64,000 bases of DNA from Antedon mediterranea (lineage: Eukaryota; Echinodermata; Crinoidea; Comatulida; Antedonidae), in assembly GCF_964355755.1 (NCBI RefSeq), contig NC_092679.1, forward strand, positions 7,566,001 through 7,630,000, written 5' to 3'. The notes below the pieces were generated by a model. That model was not told the DNA's origin. It made no database searches and worked only from the letters and a program-made list of their open reading frames with translations. Shown one piece after another: positions 39,417 to 52,712 of the stretch (the stretch's first letter is position 1; every line of letters begins with the position of its first letter). The position numbers were made by a program, and so were the translations under genes.

Positions 39417-39521
39417 AAACATAAACACGCAACTTAAGGACGTAAGCGCACAAGCAATTTGACCAATCATGACGCTATTGCCATCCCAACTGTCGCTGTG
39501 ATTGGTCAACTCACTTGCGTT
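39417..39521. mobile_element. MITE family C (CCAAT-paired), diverged copy
   Basis: AAGGACGTAAGCGCACAAGC on the left and GTGATTGGTCAACTCACTTG on the right, with paired GACCAATCA/TGATTGGTC boxes. Similar to the clearer copy at 41757. Confidence 0.55.
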
Positions 39522-41756
39522 GTTAGTATTAAATACGAAATAAAATGGGTACGAAGCGTTAAGAAGCCGTTCGCGCGTTTTTCGGATTTCTTCTTAAACG
39601 CGCAACTTTAATTCCTCACGTGTAAATGGTCACGTCAATTGTTCAATAAAACTTTTACGTGGTCTCTAAACTATCATTGGTGATCAAAAAGTAATGGCAT
39701 TTTTTCAATATATTATATGTTTTATATTTTTTATAAAAAATCAATGCGATCAGACTGTTTCGCCACTTGCACGCGTTAATCGGATAAAGCGTTTAAGTGG
39801 CGCAACTTGTGGCCAATTCCTCACGCGTCATCAATAATAATATTGTAAGTCAGATTTACGCATGCCTATCCTTTTTATCCTTATTATCTTAGAACACATC
39901 AATAATAATTTATTTTATACGGAAACAAATTATTTATTTTTTAACCGGTATAATTGTTCGTTACTAATTATTTCTTTGCATTCATAATATCGAGTTGATG
40001 TGACGTTATTGGTTGCTATTGGTTGAATAATGACTTTCCAAATATGGAAGTTGATTTACCATATTAAGACTATTACGCGTGACACGAGAATGTTCGTTAC
40101 CATACCCTGTACATTGCAAATATACCTCTAAACAAAAGAGAAGGCTATTGCAGCCTGTGATATTATGCTACTGCTGCTGATATGCAACTTCTAGCTACCG
40201 CTGCATACATTTTCTACCTGGGGTGAGTGCAATTCATGCTTAATATTATTTAAGAGATGAAATTTAAATAGAAAATGGAGATTTCTTAATCATGTTTGCA
40301 CAGTTGATAATTTGCGTCATGTTTTTATGTCAAAATGAGCATAATCGTACAAGTGTGTGACGTGTGGACTGTATACACACACAGCTTAGTATGTATAAAA
40401 GGCGTTGATATGTGTGCGCCGATGTAATATTTTAATATCTTGGTACAATACCATAAAATTTATCTACCACGTTTATAAAAATAAACTGGTTTAGTAGCGT
40501 ATAATCAATGCATAGTAATGTTATTAATGTATGTATACTATTTTTAGCTTAATTTATTACGTAGACTAATCGCGTGTCGTCTGCGCACTTCTTACCCGGA
40601 TCCAGGGTTACCATTAACTCATTTTTTTATTATCAATAATAGGTCTTGCTCTAATACGTGTATTTTTAGTCCCAAATGCAACGTATTATTTATAGGCCTA
40701 ATCGTTACTGTCTTGTCTTTGTTCTCTGTATGTGTGGTCTATGCTATTGTTCTCGTCGTATCAAACGTGTACACAGATTTATCAAATTAGACGGTCGATT
40801 TAATCAATTCGCTAATGATCTATATGGCGAGTTGATTTTCGGAATTTTTAAATATTATAGGAAGCGTTTTCAAATAATAAATTGATGTATATTAAGGTAT
40901 ATTTAAATAAAAATATACCGATGTTAAATTTAACCTGGCTAAAATTTAAAACGCTGACCATGACGTCATCAAAAATATTCCGATTAAAAAGGTCAACTAT
41001 TAAACAGTATTCTGTAGTTTGAAGCTTTGCTTTCCCATCGAAGATCATTGTTTATTTCACTTAATGGCTAAAATTATAAGTTTAACAAGCTCCTGCACTT
41101 AAGATTAGAATGTTGCAAGTGGCAGATGTATGCGTCAGTTCGCACGGTTAATTAATAAATATTGACGTCATTTAAATGGTTTTAAGTTCTTTCAAATGAC
41201 CAGAACATTTATGTTGTAATAATGTTGCACATTATAAGCAACTACTTACTGCCTTCGCGTTTCCGTTCTCGTAAACACACGTGCGTAATTCAATTATGAC
41301 GTCAATCGTCAGCAATACTAGGTGTGTTATTTTCAAAGCCAAAAGTGACTACGTGGTGAAACATTACGCATTTTTAAACCATCTAATATTAACATAAAAA
41401 ATGTTCACATTTTTTTAACAACATGATGATCGTTTGCGCGAACAAATATGCATGACGTATTCCGGAAATGAAAATGGTAACGCCCGGTAACTGTATTTAT
41501 ACTGTTCAGTTTTATGACTATCAAAACGAAATATGTGCAGAAATATGTGAGGTTCTAAAAATGGAATATAGTATGCAACAGGTCTAACTGAAGTAAAGTT
41601 ACAACGCGCAAGATCAATGTGCACTATGGTCGAATTGGCATAATTTCCACGTACGCGCAACTGAAGTACCGTAATTTGACAAATCACAGCGACGGATAAC
41701 CTGACCTTTCAGATGTGAATGTTTATATTATTTGCGCGCCGCGTACTCAAGCTTGG

Positions 41757-41916
41757 TTCCCACTAGAATGTAACGCAAGGACGTAAACGCAACGCAAGCG
41801 TTTTAACCAATGACAAGCGAAGTTATAGACAGTTCGCAATCACAAGCGAATAAGCCATCGCTTGTGATTGGTCAATTCACTTGCGTTGCGTTACGTCCTT
41901 ACGTTGCGTTCTGGTG
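41757..41916. mobile_element. MITE family C, best copy
   Basis: About 160 bp forming a near-complete hairpin. The left arm runs TTCCCACTAGAATGTAACGC, AAGGACGTAAACGCAACGCA, AACCAATGACAAGCGA; the right arm is its inverse (TCGCTTGTGATTGGTCAATT, TTACGTCCTTACGTTGCGTT). Inverted CCAAT boxes lie near the loop. Confidence 0.8.
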
Positions 41917-42172
41917 GATTATTCTTTTTTATAGTGTTTTTTTAGTTCATAGATTTAATTTGGGTCCGTGTTTTTTATTCATCTTCAAAAATAAATAATT
42001 GTTAACATTTATTCTTCTTTTCATTATATTATAAGTTAATGCAACTGATTTTCCTCTGTCATACTTAAATAATTTATAAATTGAGATGCAAATTAGTAAT
42101 AATATCACAGATTTGTTGTCGTTTAAATAACATTAGTTTTTTTTTTCATCCGACACACTTCATCCTTTATAA

Positions 42173-42303
42173 AGCTCTGTCTTCTACACTATCAAACTAG
42201 TTTGACAAAAAAATGTGCTGTGCCCAAATAGTAGTGATATGACATCATATATCCATATATGGGCACATCACATTTTTTGTCACATACAGTTTGATATGGT
42301 GTG
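42173..42303. mobile_element. MITE family A
   Basis: Starts AGCTCTGTCTTCTACACTAT, has CATATATGGGCACATCACAT in the middle and ends near CAGTTTGATATGG. The terminal GACAGAGCT is lost where a family C MITE begins at 42312. Confidence 0.75.
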
Positions 42304-42311
42304 TTTCTTTT

Positions 42312-42432
42312 AAGCTTGGTCCTCGTGCAATGCGAGGACGTACGCACAACGCAAGTGACTTGACCAATGACAAGCAACTTGGACTAATCCATCCCATCTG
42401 GTCAAATTACTTACGTTTTGCGTACATCCTGC
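42312..42432. mobile_element. MITE family C copy directly after a family A MITE
   Basis: AAGCTTGGTCCTCGTGCAAT, GAGGACGTACGCACAACGCA and TTGACCAATGACAAGC on the left; the right side ends TTACGTTTTGCGTACATCCT. The arms are imperfect inverted repeats. Confidence 0.6.
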
Positions 42433-43700
42433 AAATTATTCGTGAAGAAATGATTTCCACAAATCAAAAATCATTTTGTATATCCAATTTCAACGTGTGA
42501 AATTAAAGAAGTGAAATTAACAAATATTGAAAATCAACATTTTGTATGTGTTTGTATATATTTTTGTACCGCTTCGTTCGACGGAAAATCAGTAAAAAAT
42601 ATACAATTAAAAATAGTTCAACACGATGCCTACATTTTACCGGCAAAATTAAAAGCATTTGTTTAAATCTAGAGTAGTAGTGATATATCTACTGTAATAT
42701 CTTAAAAATCATCTTTATCCTATTTTGAACACTTTTAATAGTAAATACAATATTCTGTAATTCATGACAAGTCCTTAGTAACAGAATACGTTGCTTGGGA
42801 AAGTGAGTTATGAACATTTTATTGCGTCACATTTCAGCTCATCTCGTCCCTGGATAACATTATCAATAGCAAGTGCGTCGTAACCTTGTGTAATCTACAA
42901 CATGATATGACGCTTTTGCAGTCATAGCTATCACCAAAGCAACTCCACATACGCACATAAATGACGCCGAGCTAGGACGGACGATGAACGGCGTTCAAAC
43001 AACTCTGCTGCTAGCTCCGTGAAGAGGAGCCACGGACCTGTTCTGTCGCCTTTATCTTATTATATTATGTCGTTTTTATGGTCACTAACATCACTATCCT
43101 CTCCATAGCAACGTTTCTACACTGTGTAAACAATTTAATTGTGAGTGCTTATCAGTGAGTTGGTGCTTATGTTATAATTCTCTGCTTCTGTTGAAAGATC
43201 AGATTGAATGATGTCATTTCTATATTTGGTGCTTATTCTTGGAACAACATGGAAGAGGATGACATTAATGTCACGTACGCACACGTACACTCCCCCTCAT
43301 TCATAGCGACATCGGATGGGTCATTCCTTTTAAAAGCCGTCTTCAGTTGGAAAGATCGGCGTGGGAATAAGATCATTTTGAAAAATATTTACTAAAATGT
43401 CGACCAAAAGACATAACAAACTATTTATAAAATTCTCTTTCGATGTGTCTTCTTTCAATCAAGATCATCGTCAAGTTGATTCTTTCGTTTTATAATTCAT
43501 CTTGAATTATGAAGCGTAGACACGTGATCGAGCGTTTTCATTTCAAGTTTTACATTTTTAACCTGTAGTGAATTTTCTTGAAATGGCAGGAAATGTAAAA
43601 TCAATAACAAGAGTATAGATGTCTAGATATATTTAAACATGGACAGCATACAAAGGTCAATACAAAGGTCAACTAACGGATGACCATTCAGTTTCCAGTA

Positions 43701-46065
43701 GAATATTCAAATACAGTACTGGTTATAGCATCATAATCTATCTCTTGCATTAAAAGCATAATGACTCAAACATTATGAGTGCGCGCGTATCGAATATAAC
43801 AATTATATAAATTAGCTAAAAATGAATGTCAACTTTGATCAGTAAATGCGTATGCAAATTTACTGACGCGCAATAGTGAGCCAATTAACAGTGAAATCAA
43901 AATGAATGCCTAATAAACTATTAAATATGCAAATAATAGGCATTGCATATTAGCGCTCATTATGCAAACATGTAAGACAACGATTCAAGTTTGTGACGTT
44001 AATTAAATGATGTGGGTGTATTAGAGTCGTTTTTGTTGCACATTAAGATCAGCTTATCACATCGTTTACTGATGTATGCTTTATAACTGCACATAGGACA
44101 GAAGTGATTAACATATATTTAACTAATCATCAACAATTGAAACTTAGGGAATCAGACGTCGATTTCCGTTTAGTCGTTTACAATTTAAATCTGTAGCGAA
44201 TGATGCACGAATGTGTATTGCTCTACAGCTATCTATACTGCTATTAAAATAAAATGTATTTGTAATACAAATGTTATTGTTCGTCTGCAATTATTGTGGG
44301 CGCATTCATTTTGTTTCCCAGTTTTTCGTCTTTCGCAGGTAATGACCAATCAGTTAGGATGACCCATCGCGTCGTGATTGGTCAAAATTCGTGCGCGTCC
44401 AAGTATGAACCCACCAAGCTTGTGTGCTTTGTTTTTATTAGTTGTTGTAGGGTCCCGAAATTCAATTATTTATCCCGACTATGGATGTATTCTGGCCTCC
44501 GATGTTGCACTTTGCTTATCATCTTCTTCTGATAAAATGTTGAATAATAACACAACGATTCAAGTTTGTGACGTTAAATAAAATTTGAAACTTAGGGAAT
44601 CAGACGTCGATTTCCGTTTAGTCGTTTACAATTTAAATCTGCAGCGAATGATGCACGAATGTGTATTGCTCTACAGCTATCTAATGCTATTAAAATAAAA
44701 TGTAATTTGTAATACAAATGTTATTCTTCGTCTGCAAATATTGTGGGCGCATTCATTTTGTTTCCCAGTTTTTCGTCTTTCGCAGGTAATGACCAATCAG
44801 TTAGGATGACCCATCGCGTCGTAATTGGTCAAAATTCGTGCGCGTCCAAGTGTGAACCCACCAAGCTTGTGTGCTTTGTTTTTATTAGTTGTTGCAGGGT
44901 CCCGAAATTCAATTATTTATCCCGACTATGGATGTATTCTGGCCTCCGATGTTGCACTTTGCTTATCATCTTCTTCTGATAAAATGTTATATTACATTAT
45001 GTGTGTAGTGTTTGCAGACTGGATCAAACTAACTCAATATAAATGTACAATCAAAGATAACCGGATGAAATTAATTAAAAGTTAAAGGTCAAATACGTGG
45101 TTTTGTTTTTTAATTTATCACAAGAAAATATTTAAATCAACCTTTAGTGGGCATTGTGAAATAAAAAGTCAGATATTAAAAATAATAGCCCTATGAAATT
45201 AATTCTTAATTTCACATTTCGTTTTCCTGTTGGTCCCAGTTTTGGTCAAATTTGAAGTAATGCGCCGTTTCCGGAATGACTCAAATTTATTGTCGAAAAT
45301 CCAGAAAATTAATACTTTTTTAAAGCGCCCTCTCTTGTCAAAAGATTAATGTTGGCCTGGGAATTTTATAATAGAGGAAGAGATGAGAAGAAAACATAGG
45401 CCCCTATCTAGGCCTATATTGTTTTAAAGAATGTCGTGGATATTTTAAAATTGCAAACATGTGGTAACTACCGTTTGATTCATAGAAGTGATTTCTGTAT
45501 TGTTAATTAAACTATAATATACAAGTAAGTTTGAAATGTATTTCTCTCGCATTTTAATAACTAGGTTAAGCAATACTTTGTATGTTTATATAGTGAGCAG
45601 CCAACAAGCGGAGCTGCTGCTGGCCGAAACGTATCCGGCCGGCCATATGCGTAGCCTACGTAGGCCTACCCTACTGAGAGGTAGGCATAGGCCTAGGCCT
45701 ACTTTGTTTAGCAGTTTATCGTCTGATTTTGGATTGGGATATGCCCCGTGACCGGCTGCTGACAACAATGACATGTGTTTGACATGCAACGTGTGCAACA
45801 GTTGTCGGAACTTAATAACCCAGTTCTTTCCTGAGTTTTTTAAAAAAGATTGCAATTACTTTTAGGCCTAATTGCATTTTTAACTTGTTTTTGTAGGCTG
45901 CATGTTCTGTGTGATGGTCTTTTTTTACACAAATGGATTTTGTTTATTTTTATACAAAGTAGTGACTGTTTATATAACAATAAGGTGAATGGTGAAAATA
46001 TTTGGCTGTGATAAAAAATAATAAATAAATTTCTGATTGGTTGACGAACATTGGCTATCAAAGTT
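43701..46065. other. Intergenic, with a 0.45-kb tandem duplication
   Basis: Contains the duplicated segment described at 44137-44989. It is followed by sequence rich in the palindrome TAGGCCTA around 45650-45710. No gene was seen. Confidence 0.5.
44137..44989. repeat. Tandem duplication, two copies of about 405 bp
   Basis: 44137-44543 and 44585-44989 are nearly identical (offset 448 bp), differing by a handful of substitutions and small indels. Each includes a GACCAATCAG/TGATTGGTCA pair like that of MITE family C. Copies of the intervening CAACGATTCAAGTTTGTGAC also occur upstream at 43979, so the duplicated unit may once have been longer. Confidence 0.93.
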
Positions 46066-46576
46066 TATCACAAATAGTTTGCGCGAAACATGGTGGGAGG
46101 GGTTTGGGAGCAAATGTCACGATTTGTACGTACATGATTTGTTGTTTGTACTTATGCACTTGTCAATTGTATGACTCACTATACGACCCCCGGGAGAGGT
46201 GCGTCATGGGTGCGTCATTTACAAATAATTACTGACGCAGGGGTGCGTCAAAAAACCTAGATGGTACGTCACATCAATGAACAAGGTGTGTCAATGTCCG
46301 TCACTTTACCACCCACCATATCATAAACAACATGGTCACAGTGCGTCAAAATGGGTGCGTCATGGTCACCTAAAGGTAAGTCACCTTTTTGACGCACGGG
46401 TGCGTCATGGTATTCAAAAGTATGACGCACATCGGACAAATGACGCACCTCTCCCGGGGGTCGTATAGTGGGTCATACAATTGACAAGTGCATTACACGT
46501 CATGACGTTTGCTCCCAAACCCTTTCCATCATGCATTGTGGAATGACTTACATGCGAAACCAAGCTATTTGTGATA
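46066..46576. mobile_element. 511-bp foldback transposon with arms near 190 bp and GTGCGTCA repeats
   Basis: Begins TATCACAAATAG and ends CTATTTGTGATA. GGTTTGGGAGCAAA, CACTTGTCAATTGTATGA and CGACCCCCGGGAGAGGTGCG are each mirrored on the right. The centre is filled with many copies of GTGCGTCA in both orientations. No coding sequence. Confidence 0.85.
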
Positions 46577-49500
46577 CACCTTATGCCAGTCATTGTTAGC
46601 ATTACTTGATTCCAACTTCAAAAGTTAGCAAGTGAGAAATTACTACATCTGCTAAATTGTATTCAAAATAGACTTAACTTTTCCGCAGGAAATTTGCTAT
46701 CACATTGTGTAATTGAGAGTAGATCATAAAATATCAGGATTTGTTTGTAGTTGGTGGATAACCTAGTTATCTGAAAGCATGGAATCAGATAAACAAAGTC
46801 TACATAGATTTGTTCATTAAACTTATAAACATCCTTTTTCAATTCCAAGTATTCAAATATTAACCATATGTAGGACACCTACTTTACACTAATATAGTAA
46901 TAGTACTGCAAAAAATATGATTTCTATTGTCTTCCATAATCCTTCAATTAAATGGGATGTTAACAATTATTTTAAGTAAAAATAGGTTATTCATCAAAAC
47001 GATACCTTAATTTTTCAAACTAATTTGTGTAATAGTAAATTATAATTTAACAAAGTTTTTAATAAATCAATATTTTGTTATTTATTATATAGATCAAATC
47101 TTTAGTGGTTTGTGGTAATCTTCAATTAAGGTTGAATTTTGAAATTTTAAAATCATATACTATATTATAATTATGGAGAATGTATAGTTCTGTGGTATTC
47201 AATACTGCAATTTGATGTATTACGCTTCGTCTATTTTATTGCTTGTCCCCTTACATTTAACAACCAATCAGATGTATTTATTAGCTTTATCTCTTCAGAT
47301 CTCCTTTCACTTAAGTTTGAAATAGACCATAACATATTAGACATTTGAATGGTTTTAACAAACAAATTGTGGATTACTAGGCATAGTGACTGTTTGTATT
47401 CATACGTTAAAAGATTAGTATTGCATCTAAGATTAAGTATTGGTAGTTTAGCGACGTATATTACAGTAAAAAAAAACTGTAAAATGGAAGCATTTTCCAT
47501 ACCAAACAATACCACTTGATTCTCTTACTGTATGTATTCATCATCTATCCAGTAGGGACATTCTGTAATACAGTGCTACTGTACGTGCATCTCATGTGAT
47601 TTATCTATCATCTATGTTGATTTTATACTTAGAGAGATAGACTAGTCTATGATTCTGGTATCACATGTGATACTGTATTATTGAATTTGCCTATCAATAA
47701 ACAAATTAATATTACAATATTGCTAGATTCAAATTATGAATTTTTATTAAACATAAAATACTGTATGTACAGTATGAATACAGTAGCCCTTCCAATTCCA
47801 TGGTCAAAGATCCAGCAGCTAATTAGTGCTCAGATATTGAGGCGTAAATACATGCAGATTAGGCTTAACATTGCATGTCTGGTCTCAGAGGAGTACAAGA
47901 CTCAAAAGCTCATTAATAATTGTTCGTATATTATTAGGGTGTTCCCTGTATAATACTCGTCAAGGTTACAAGCCAATTTTGTTCATTTTAAGTTGTGAAT
48001 CTTATAATTGGTGTGTTTATTTTAATTTATTTTGTAATCCCTCCTGTAAACAATTTTAAATAATTTGTTTTGATAAATTATTTGTGTTGACATTGATTAA
48101 CCACTTCAACATGAATGAACAAATAGTTAGTATAGTATCATACCTATTGAAAGGAGTCATGTCACTCCCAGAATTCGAAAAACTGCACCCAATAATAAAT
48201 GAACTATCAACTTTACAACCACCTTCTTACTGAGTTTTGGCCTTTGATTATCTATTTAAGATGTATAAGTGGCGACTACAATTTAAATGTTTGATCCAAA
48301 AACCTAAAAAAAAAAAATCTTAATACTGTACCTATTTTGAGATTTTGGTTAAAAATATTGTTAGTAATATGTTGTTAAAATGTATGTGTTTGTACTGTAT
48401 GGTACTTATTAATTGGTTATTTTCTGTATTGACTTCTTGCATTAGAGTATTCCTCTACACCCCCCCCCCCCCCACTCTCTGCTTCTCTCATGGTCCAAAA
48501 AGTACAAAAAAGGTTAATTTAATTGATTTAGGATTTGAAATTGATTTTAATCATTTAACCTTGGGTTATTCCACCTGTTCAATTATTCTTAATTTTTTAT
48601 TCATCATACTACAAGTCTGACTCATCATAAATTGATTTCTTAATGTTTGCATAATCTATTTTGTAATTAAATGTGCACTGTATTTGAACTGTAATGTGCA
48701 GTTCTTAATGCATTATTACATATTTATTAATATTATTCATTTTTCCCCAGGGTCCTTTTACCCATATTTTCTGTTCCCAAGGGTATTTTCCTGGGGGTTC
48801 TCCTCCCCAGGGCCCTCCTCTCCATTGTTCTTTTTTTTTCCAGGGTTCCTTTTCTTCCATCATATTGTTTTCTTAGAAACTACACTTTTGTTAAATGAAA
48901 TGGTACCCCTTGTTTGTCTTTCCATTTTATGCAGGGTACTTACTGTACTAATTGCATAATTCATATTTGATTCATTTTCCCAGGGACCACACTAATACAA
49001 CTAATATTATAGTTTGTAAACTCTTCTCTTTTTACCTCTTTCAACCCTTTTACTGTAACGTAAAATACATCTCACAAAAAAAATTAATCGTCATTTGCAA
49101 GGTTTTCTTTCCTCGTGTATAATTTATTTGAATCTTTTAATTGATGTAATCACAATTTGCAGCAGCAGCAGGGTTGAACTCTTTGTACAATTGTTATTTC
49201 CCAGGGACCTTTAAGTCATTTTAGATCTAGGTATAGTGTTCTATTAACTATTTTCACCTGCCATGTCTAAATAACAATCAGTAAAATTACAACTGACTTT
49301 GTATAAATTACAAAATTGTAAGCTGAAAAAAAAAGCTTTTCTTTGAAAAGAAGACATTATTTTTGTCCAATGAGTGAACTACAGAAAGATTGTTTAATTT
49401 ATCTTTCAAAAGGCATAATAACAGTATCTCTTGATGTTCTGTTGCATCGGGTATGGCCCTATGCTTCTACAGAAATGGCATGTAATAGAGAAATATATGC

Positions 49501-51233
49501 ATACATAGTTAGTACAAGATTTCAGCTGAGGGAGGAATTATAATTTGAAATGACCAAATGAATTGCACATTGATGAAATATCATTAAAAACATATTAATA
49601 TTTTATCATTACTGATACTTTATATCTCATTTGTACTTGTTATAATGTTAAAGGGCCAACTGAGACAATTATTAATTCTGGAACTGAATTATTTTTATGG
49701 TATTTGGTGAAATAAATGTTTGGAATTTGAATTTGACCTAGAAACAACAAAAACTTGTCGAGCTTCCCCATTTTTCCTCAACGAATTAACATGAAATACA
49801 GTAACTTGTTCATACAGTAGGTCGTTGATAGTTTCAAATCACTCCCAAATTAGCTAATTTAAAGACAGCTTGAAAATGACTTGATGTTAGTATTTTTAAT
49901 GAAAGTTTTATTAATAAAAGCCAGATACAATGTTTACCAGTGCATTAATGTCAGTCATATGTATCAACAAATTACATAGTTCCAGTAATCCTTGCTGTAT
50001 TAATATTATACAGTAGCAAACCTTGAAATTACCATTTCAAGGCAGAATGTGGTTTGAGGAAGAAATATTAATTGCTGATTTGTTTTAATAGTTGCTTTGT
50101 ACTATTACACTTTTGATAATAACTAACAAGTAACAAGATGGATTATTAACTAAGAAACATAACTTGCCATGCTATTCAGATTAACATTTTCTGCAAAATT
50201 TTAAAATGTACAGAGTTTATAAAAAAAAATACTGTAATGGTTTTATTAAGAGCATGATTTCTAGTTATAATAAAAATGAATCAAATTTAAATTGTTTTGA
50301 AAAGATAAAATTAATTTGTTCAATATAATTATAATTATTAGTAAATTTATCTTAAAAAAAACAATTGTTTCATAAAATATTTATTGTGTTTGTGCTGTTA
50401 CTAGAATCAGGGAGTTGTTATTATCTAATAACAACTCCCTGCTAGAATAGTGGTGAAATTTAATTAAACTTAATTTAGTGCTGTGATTACAGTTAACTAA
50501 AAAGTGTCCCTTAGGTAACTATAAATGCGTTTTACGGATTTGGTGATTTTTACTGGCACTGGCAGGCATTTCATCAGTCACTAGATATACAGTATGGTTT
50601 GTCTTTTTAATGTTATTGTATAATGCATACTGATGATGGTTGCCAATACCTTTGAATGCCAAACCTTCAATTTAATTTGATTAAATCACTTTGATTAAAA
50701 GCTATTATTTCAGTGAAGTTTACTCAGCAGTCATTTTGAATGTTTGCAGTGTACAGTAATAAGTACTGTCTATGTAATTCAATGGAAAGTGCAGTATTCT
50801 ACAATTATATAACACCTAAATAAATTCCTGTCATTTGATTGGACGAATGTGGGTCACATGGAGTGCAATAGTATGTACTATTAAACAATCGTTTAATAGT
50901 GCTTTCTTTTTCCCTTCATAGTTTCCTGTTTTAAAAGTTGTTTTTGGACATTTACTTGTTCTAGTCACTTTGATAGGTTCTCTAGTTGCAGGATATACAG
51001 ACTGAGTGAATGAAAATTTATTTGACACTCACTGATTTGATTGTTGCGCATTGTATTAAAGAAAAATGTACTGTATGTTTTGTAAATTTGTTGTAAATTA
51101 TTATCCTTTGAACACTTAATCGAGAAAAACAATTGTAATACTGTAGGTACAGTAAGAAACACTCTTCCAGTTTAAAATGCAGTTAAAAATATTCAATAAA
51201 ATATTTCAATACTACTGTACAGTAAATTTTCCA
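46577..51233. other. AT-rich intergenic, no supported gene
   Basis: Holds a poly-C run near 48463-48473, a cluster of CCCAGGG/CCCTGGG motifs at 48745-49210, many TACTGTA/TACAGTA words, and the palindrome at 50408. No reading frame looks coding. Confidence 0.5.
50408..50441. repeat. Perfect 34-bp palindrome flanked by a direct repeat
   Basis: Arms CAGGGAGTTGTTATTA and TAATAACAACTCCCTG (16 bp each) around TC. CTAGAAT stands immediately on both sides (50401-50407 and 50442-50448). See findings. Confidence 0.9.
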
Positions 51234-51745
51234 CCAATTACAAATAAGGTTACCTAGAGTTAGGTTTAATATCATTACACGCCAAGAACAATTGACAATT
51301 GCCTCTGAGTTAAAAATGCAATACTTCTACAGTAGCACGTATTGTATTTAAATACAAAATAAAAATACAAACAAATTATTTCTGTGTGTTTTATCTGGAT
51401 ATATAACAAACTTAGTACACAATTAAAACAACATTTGTTTGCATTTGTGTTGCCAATGACATCATCGTTTTGTTATAAATCTCTACGATATAATTTTATA
51501 TACACATCATTACCTGATAATGACGAGAAGTAAAGAAAGTGTGGCTATATTATTGGCTTTTAAAGTATTCGTTTTGTCACGCGATCTACATTGTTTAGTT
51601 GCTTTTATTGTATTGGCCAAGGGAGGAGAGTATAAATTTGGCTACTTGTCAAAATATTGACCTTGGGCTGAAGGACAAACTTATCAATTGTTCTTGGCAT
51701 GCAATGATGTTAAACCAAACTCTAGGCAAACTCATTTGTAATTGG
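51234..51745. mobile_element. 512-bp MITE with arms of about 65 bp
   Basis: The left arm starts CCAATTACAAAT and runs through CCTAGAGTTAGGTTTAAT and GCCAAGAACAATTGA. The right arm is the inverse: TCAATTGTTCTTGGC, TTAAACCAAACTCTAGG, ATTTGTAATTGG. Family unknown. No coding sequence. Confidence 0.85.
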
Positions 51746-52712
51746 GGAACGATTTCTGCATAAAAATATAGTATAAATACCGTGAACAATCACTAATTCT
51801 CGAGATCAAATGTCATTCAGTTTTTCAATCTATACATAGATTTTCATGTTAATTTCAAACGGATATCGGTATCAATGTGAGTACAAAACCTTTTCTATCT
51901 TTGTTTTGTTGATTATCAACATATTTATTTATTATCTGTTTATATGATAAATTATTATCAAAGTTATAACATCTTTAATCCAAGAAGATTTTATCTTTAC
52001 AAAAAATTAAACTTTGTATATTTTCATCTTTCATAACTTTATTCATTCAATTATTTAAAAAATTTTTAATATGAAGTTAATGATCGAATGCTAACAAAAT
52101 TCCATGAGTTTTTGCCCTAGACTTAGTATTACATTTGTATTATGACTACTATGGCATCTTTGTTATTGTGTTGAACACTTTTATGTATAGCACTCTAAAC
52201 TGGTGGTTAAGCTTAGTACTTTCGAAGTTTCTAAGATTTTGAGTTTGATTCAAGTAACAGTACAACTGGTTGTTGTGTGAAGTATGAAAATGCAGAAAAT
52301 TGCCATTTCAATTTAGTAATTGGCAGAAAACGTTTTATCGCTTCTGGTATCTCAATTGTCACTGACAACAATACATATTGTTTTACTATTATCAATGAAC
52401 GAATAATAGATTACACTGCAGTAAAAGCCATAAATAATGTTACAATAATTGCTATAGTATTAATGACATTGATGTTCAAGGCTGTGTTACTTTAACCAGA
52501 ACATTCATATAACATCTGTTGTGTCATTTGTTGGAATTTTACACATTAAAATTTTTATAATAATAATAAAATTATTTGCGGCATAAACCAACCGATAGTG
52601 CATCGTACTGTATAATATTAAAACCAAACCAAATATCTATAGGTACATCTACAGGAAGTGTACCTATAATATACTAACTGTACAATGTTAATGTAGTGTA
52701 TAGCGCATTAAG
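51746..52712. other. Intergenic, no feature supported
   Basis: AT-rich single-copy-looking sequence between a MITE and the 40-bp array. A TATAAATA word near 51774 is followed by a GTGAGT at about 51877, but nothing coding follows. Confidence 0.4.

Larger units (their letters stand above)
38955..43700. other. Upstream region of the kinase gene, no supported gene
   Basis: Richer in CpG than the rest of the window and repeatedly invaded by CCAAT-paired MITEs (39417, 41757, 42312) and MITE family A (42173). Short + strand frames at 40181-40221 and 43204-43395 have no recognisable product. Confidence 0.5.

Noticed and set aside
40181-40221. Signal-peptide-like start MQLLATAAYIFYL before a GTGAGT donor
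   Set aside because: No second exon found; 13 residues are too few to support a gene.
43204-43395. 63-codon + strand frame
   Set aside because: No recognisable domain and no splice partner; its length is compatible with chance.
48684-48959. 91-codon frame with FPGFLFF-type sequence
   Set aside because: Derived from repeated CCCAGGG and T-rich tracts; it does not look like a protein.
51650-51880. TATA-like promoter and first exon
   Set aside because: TATAAAT words are frequent in such AT-rich DNA and no coding exon follows.
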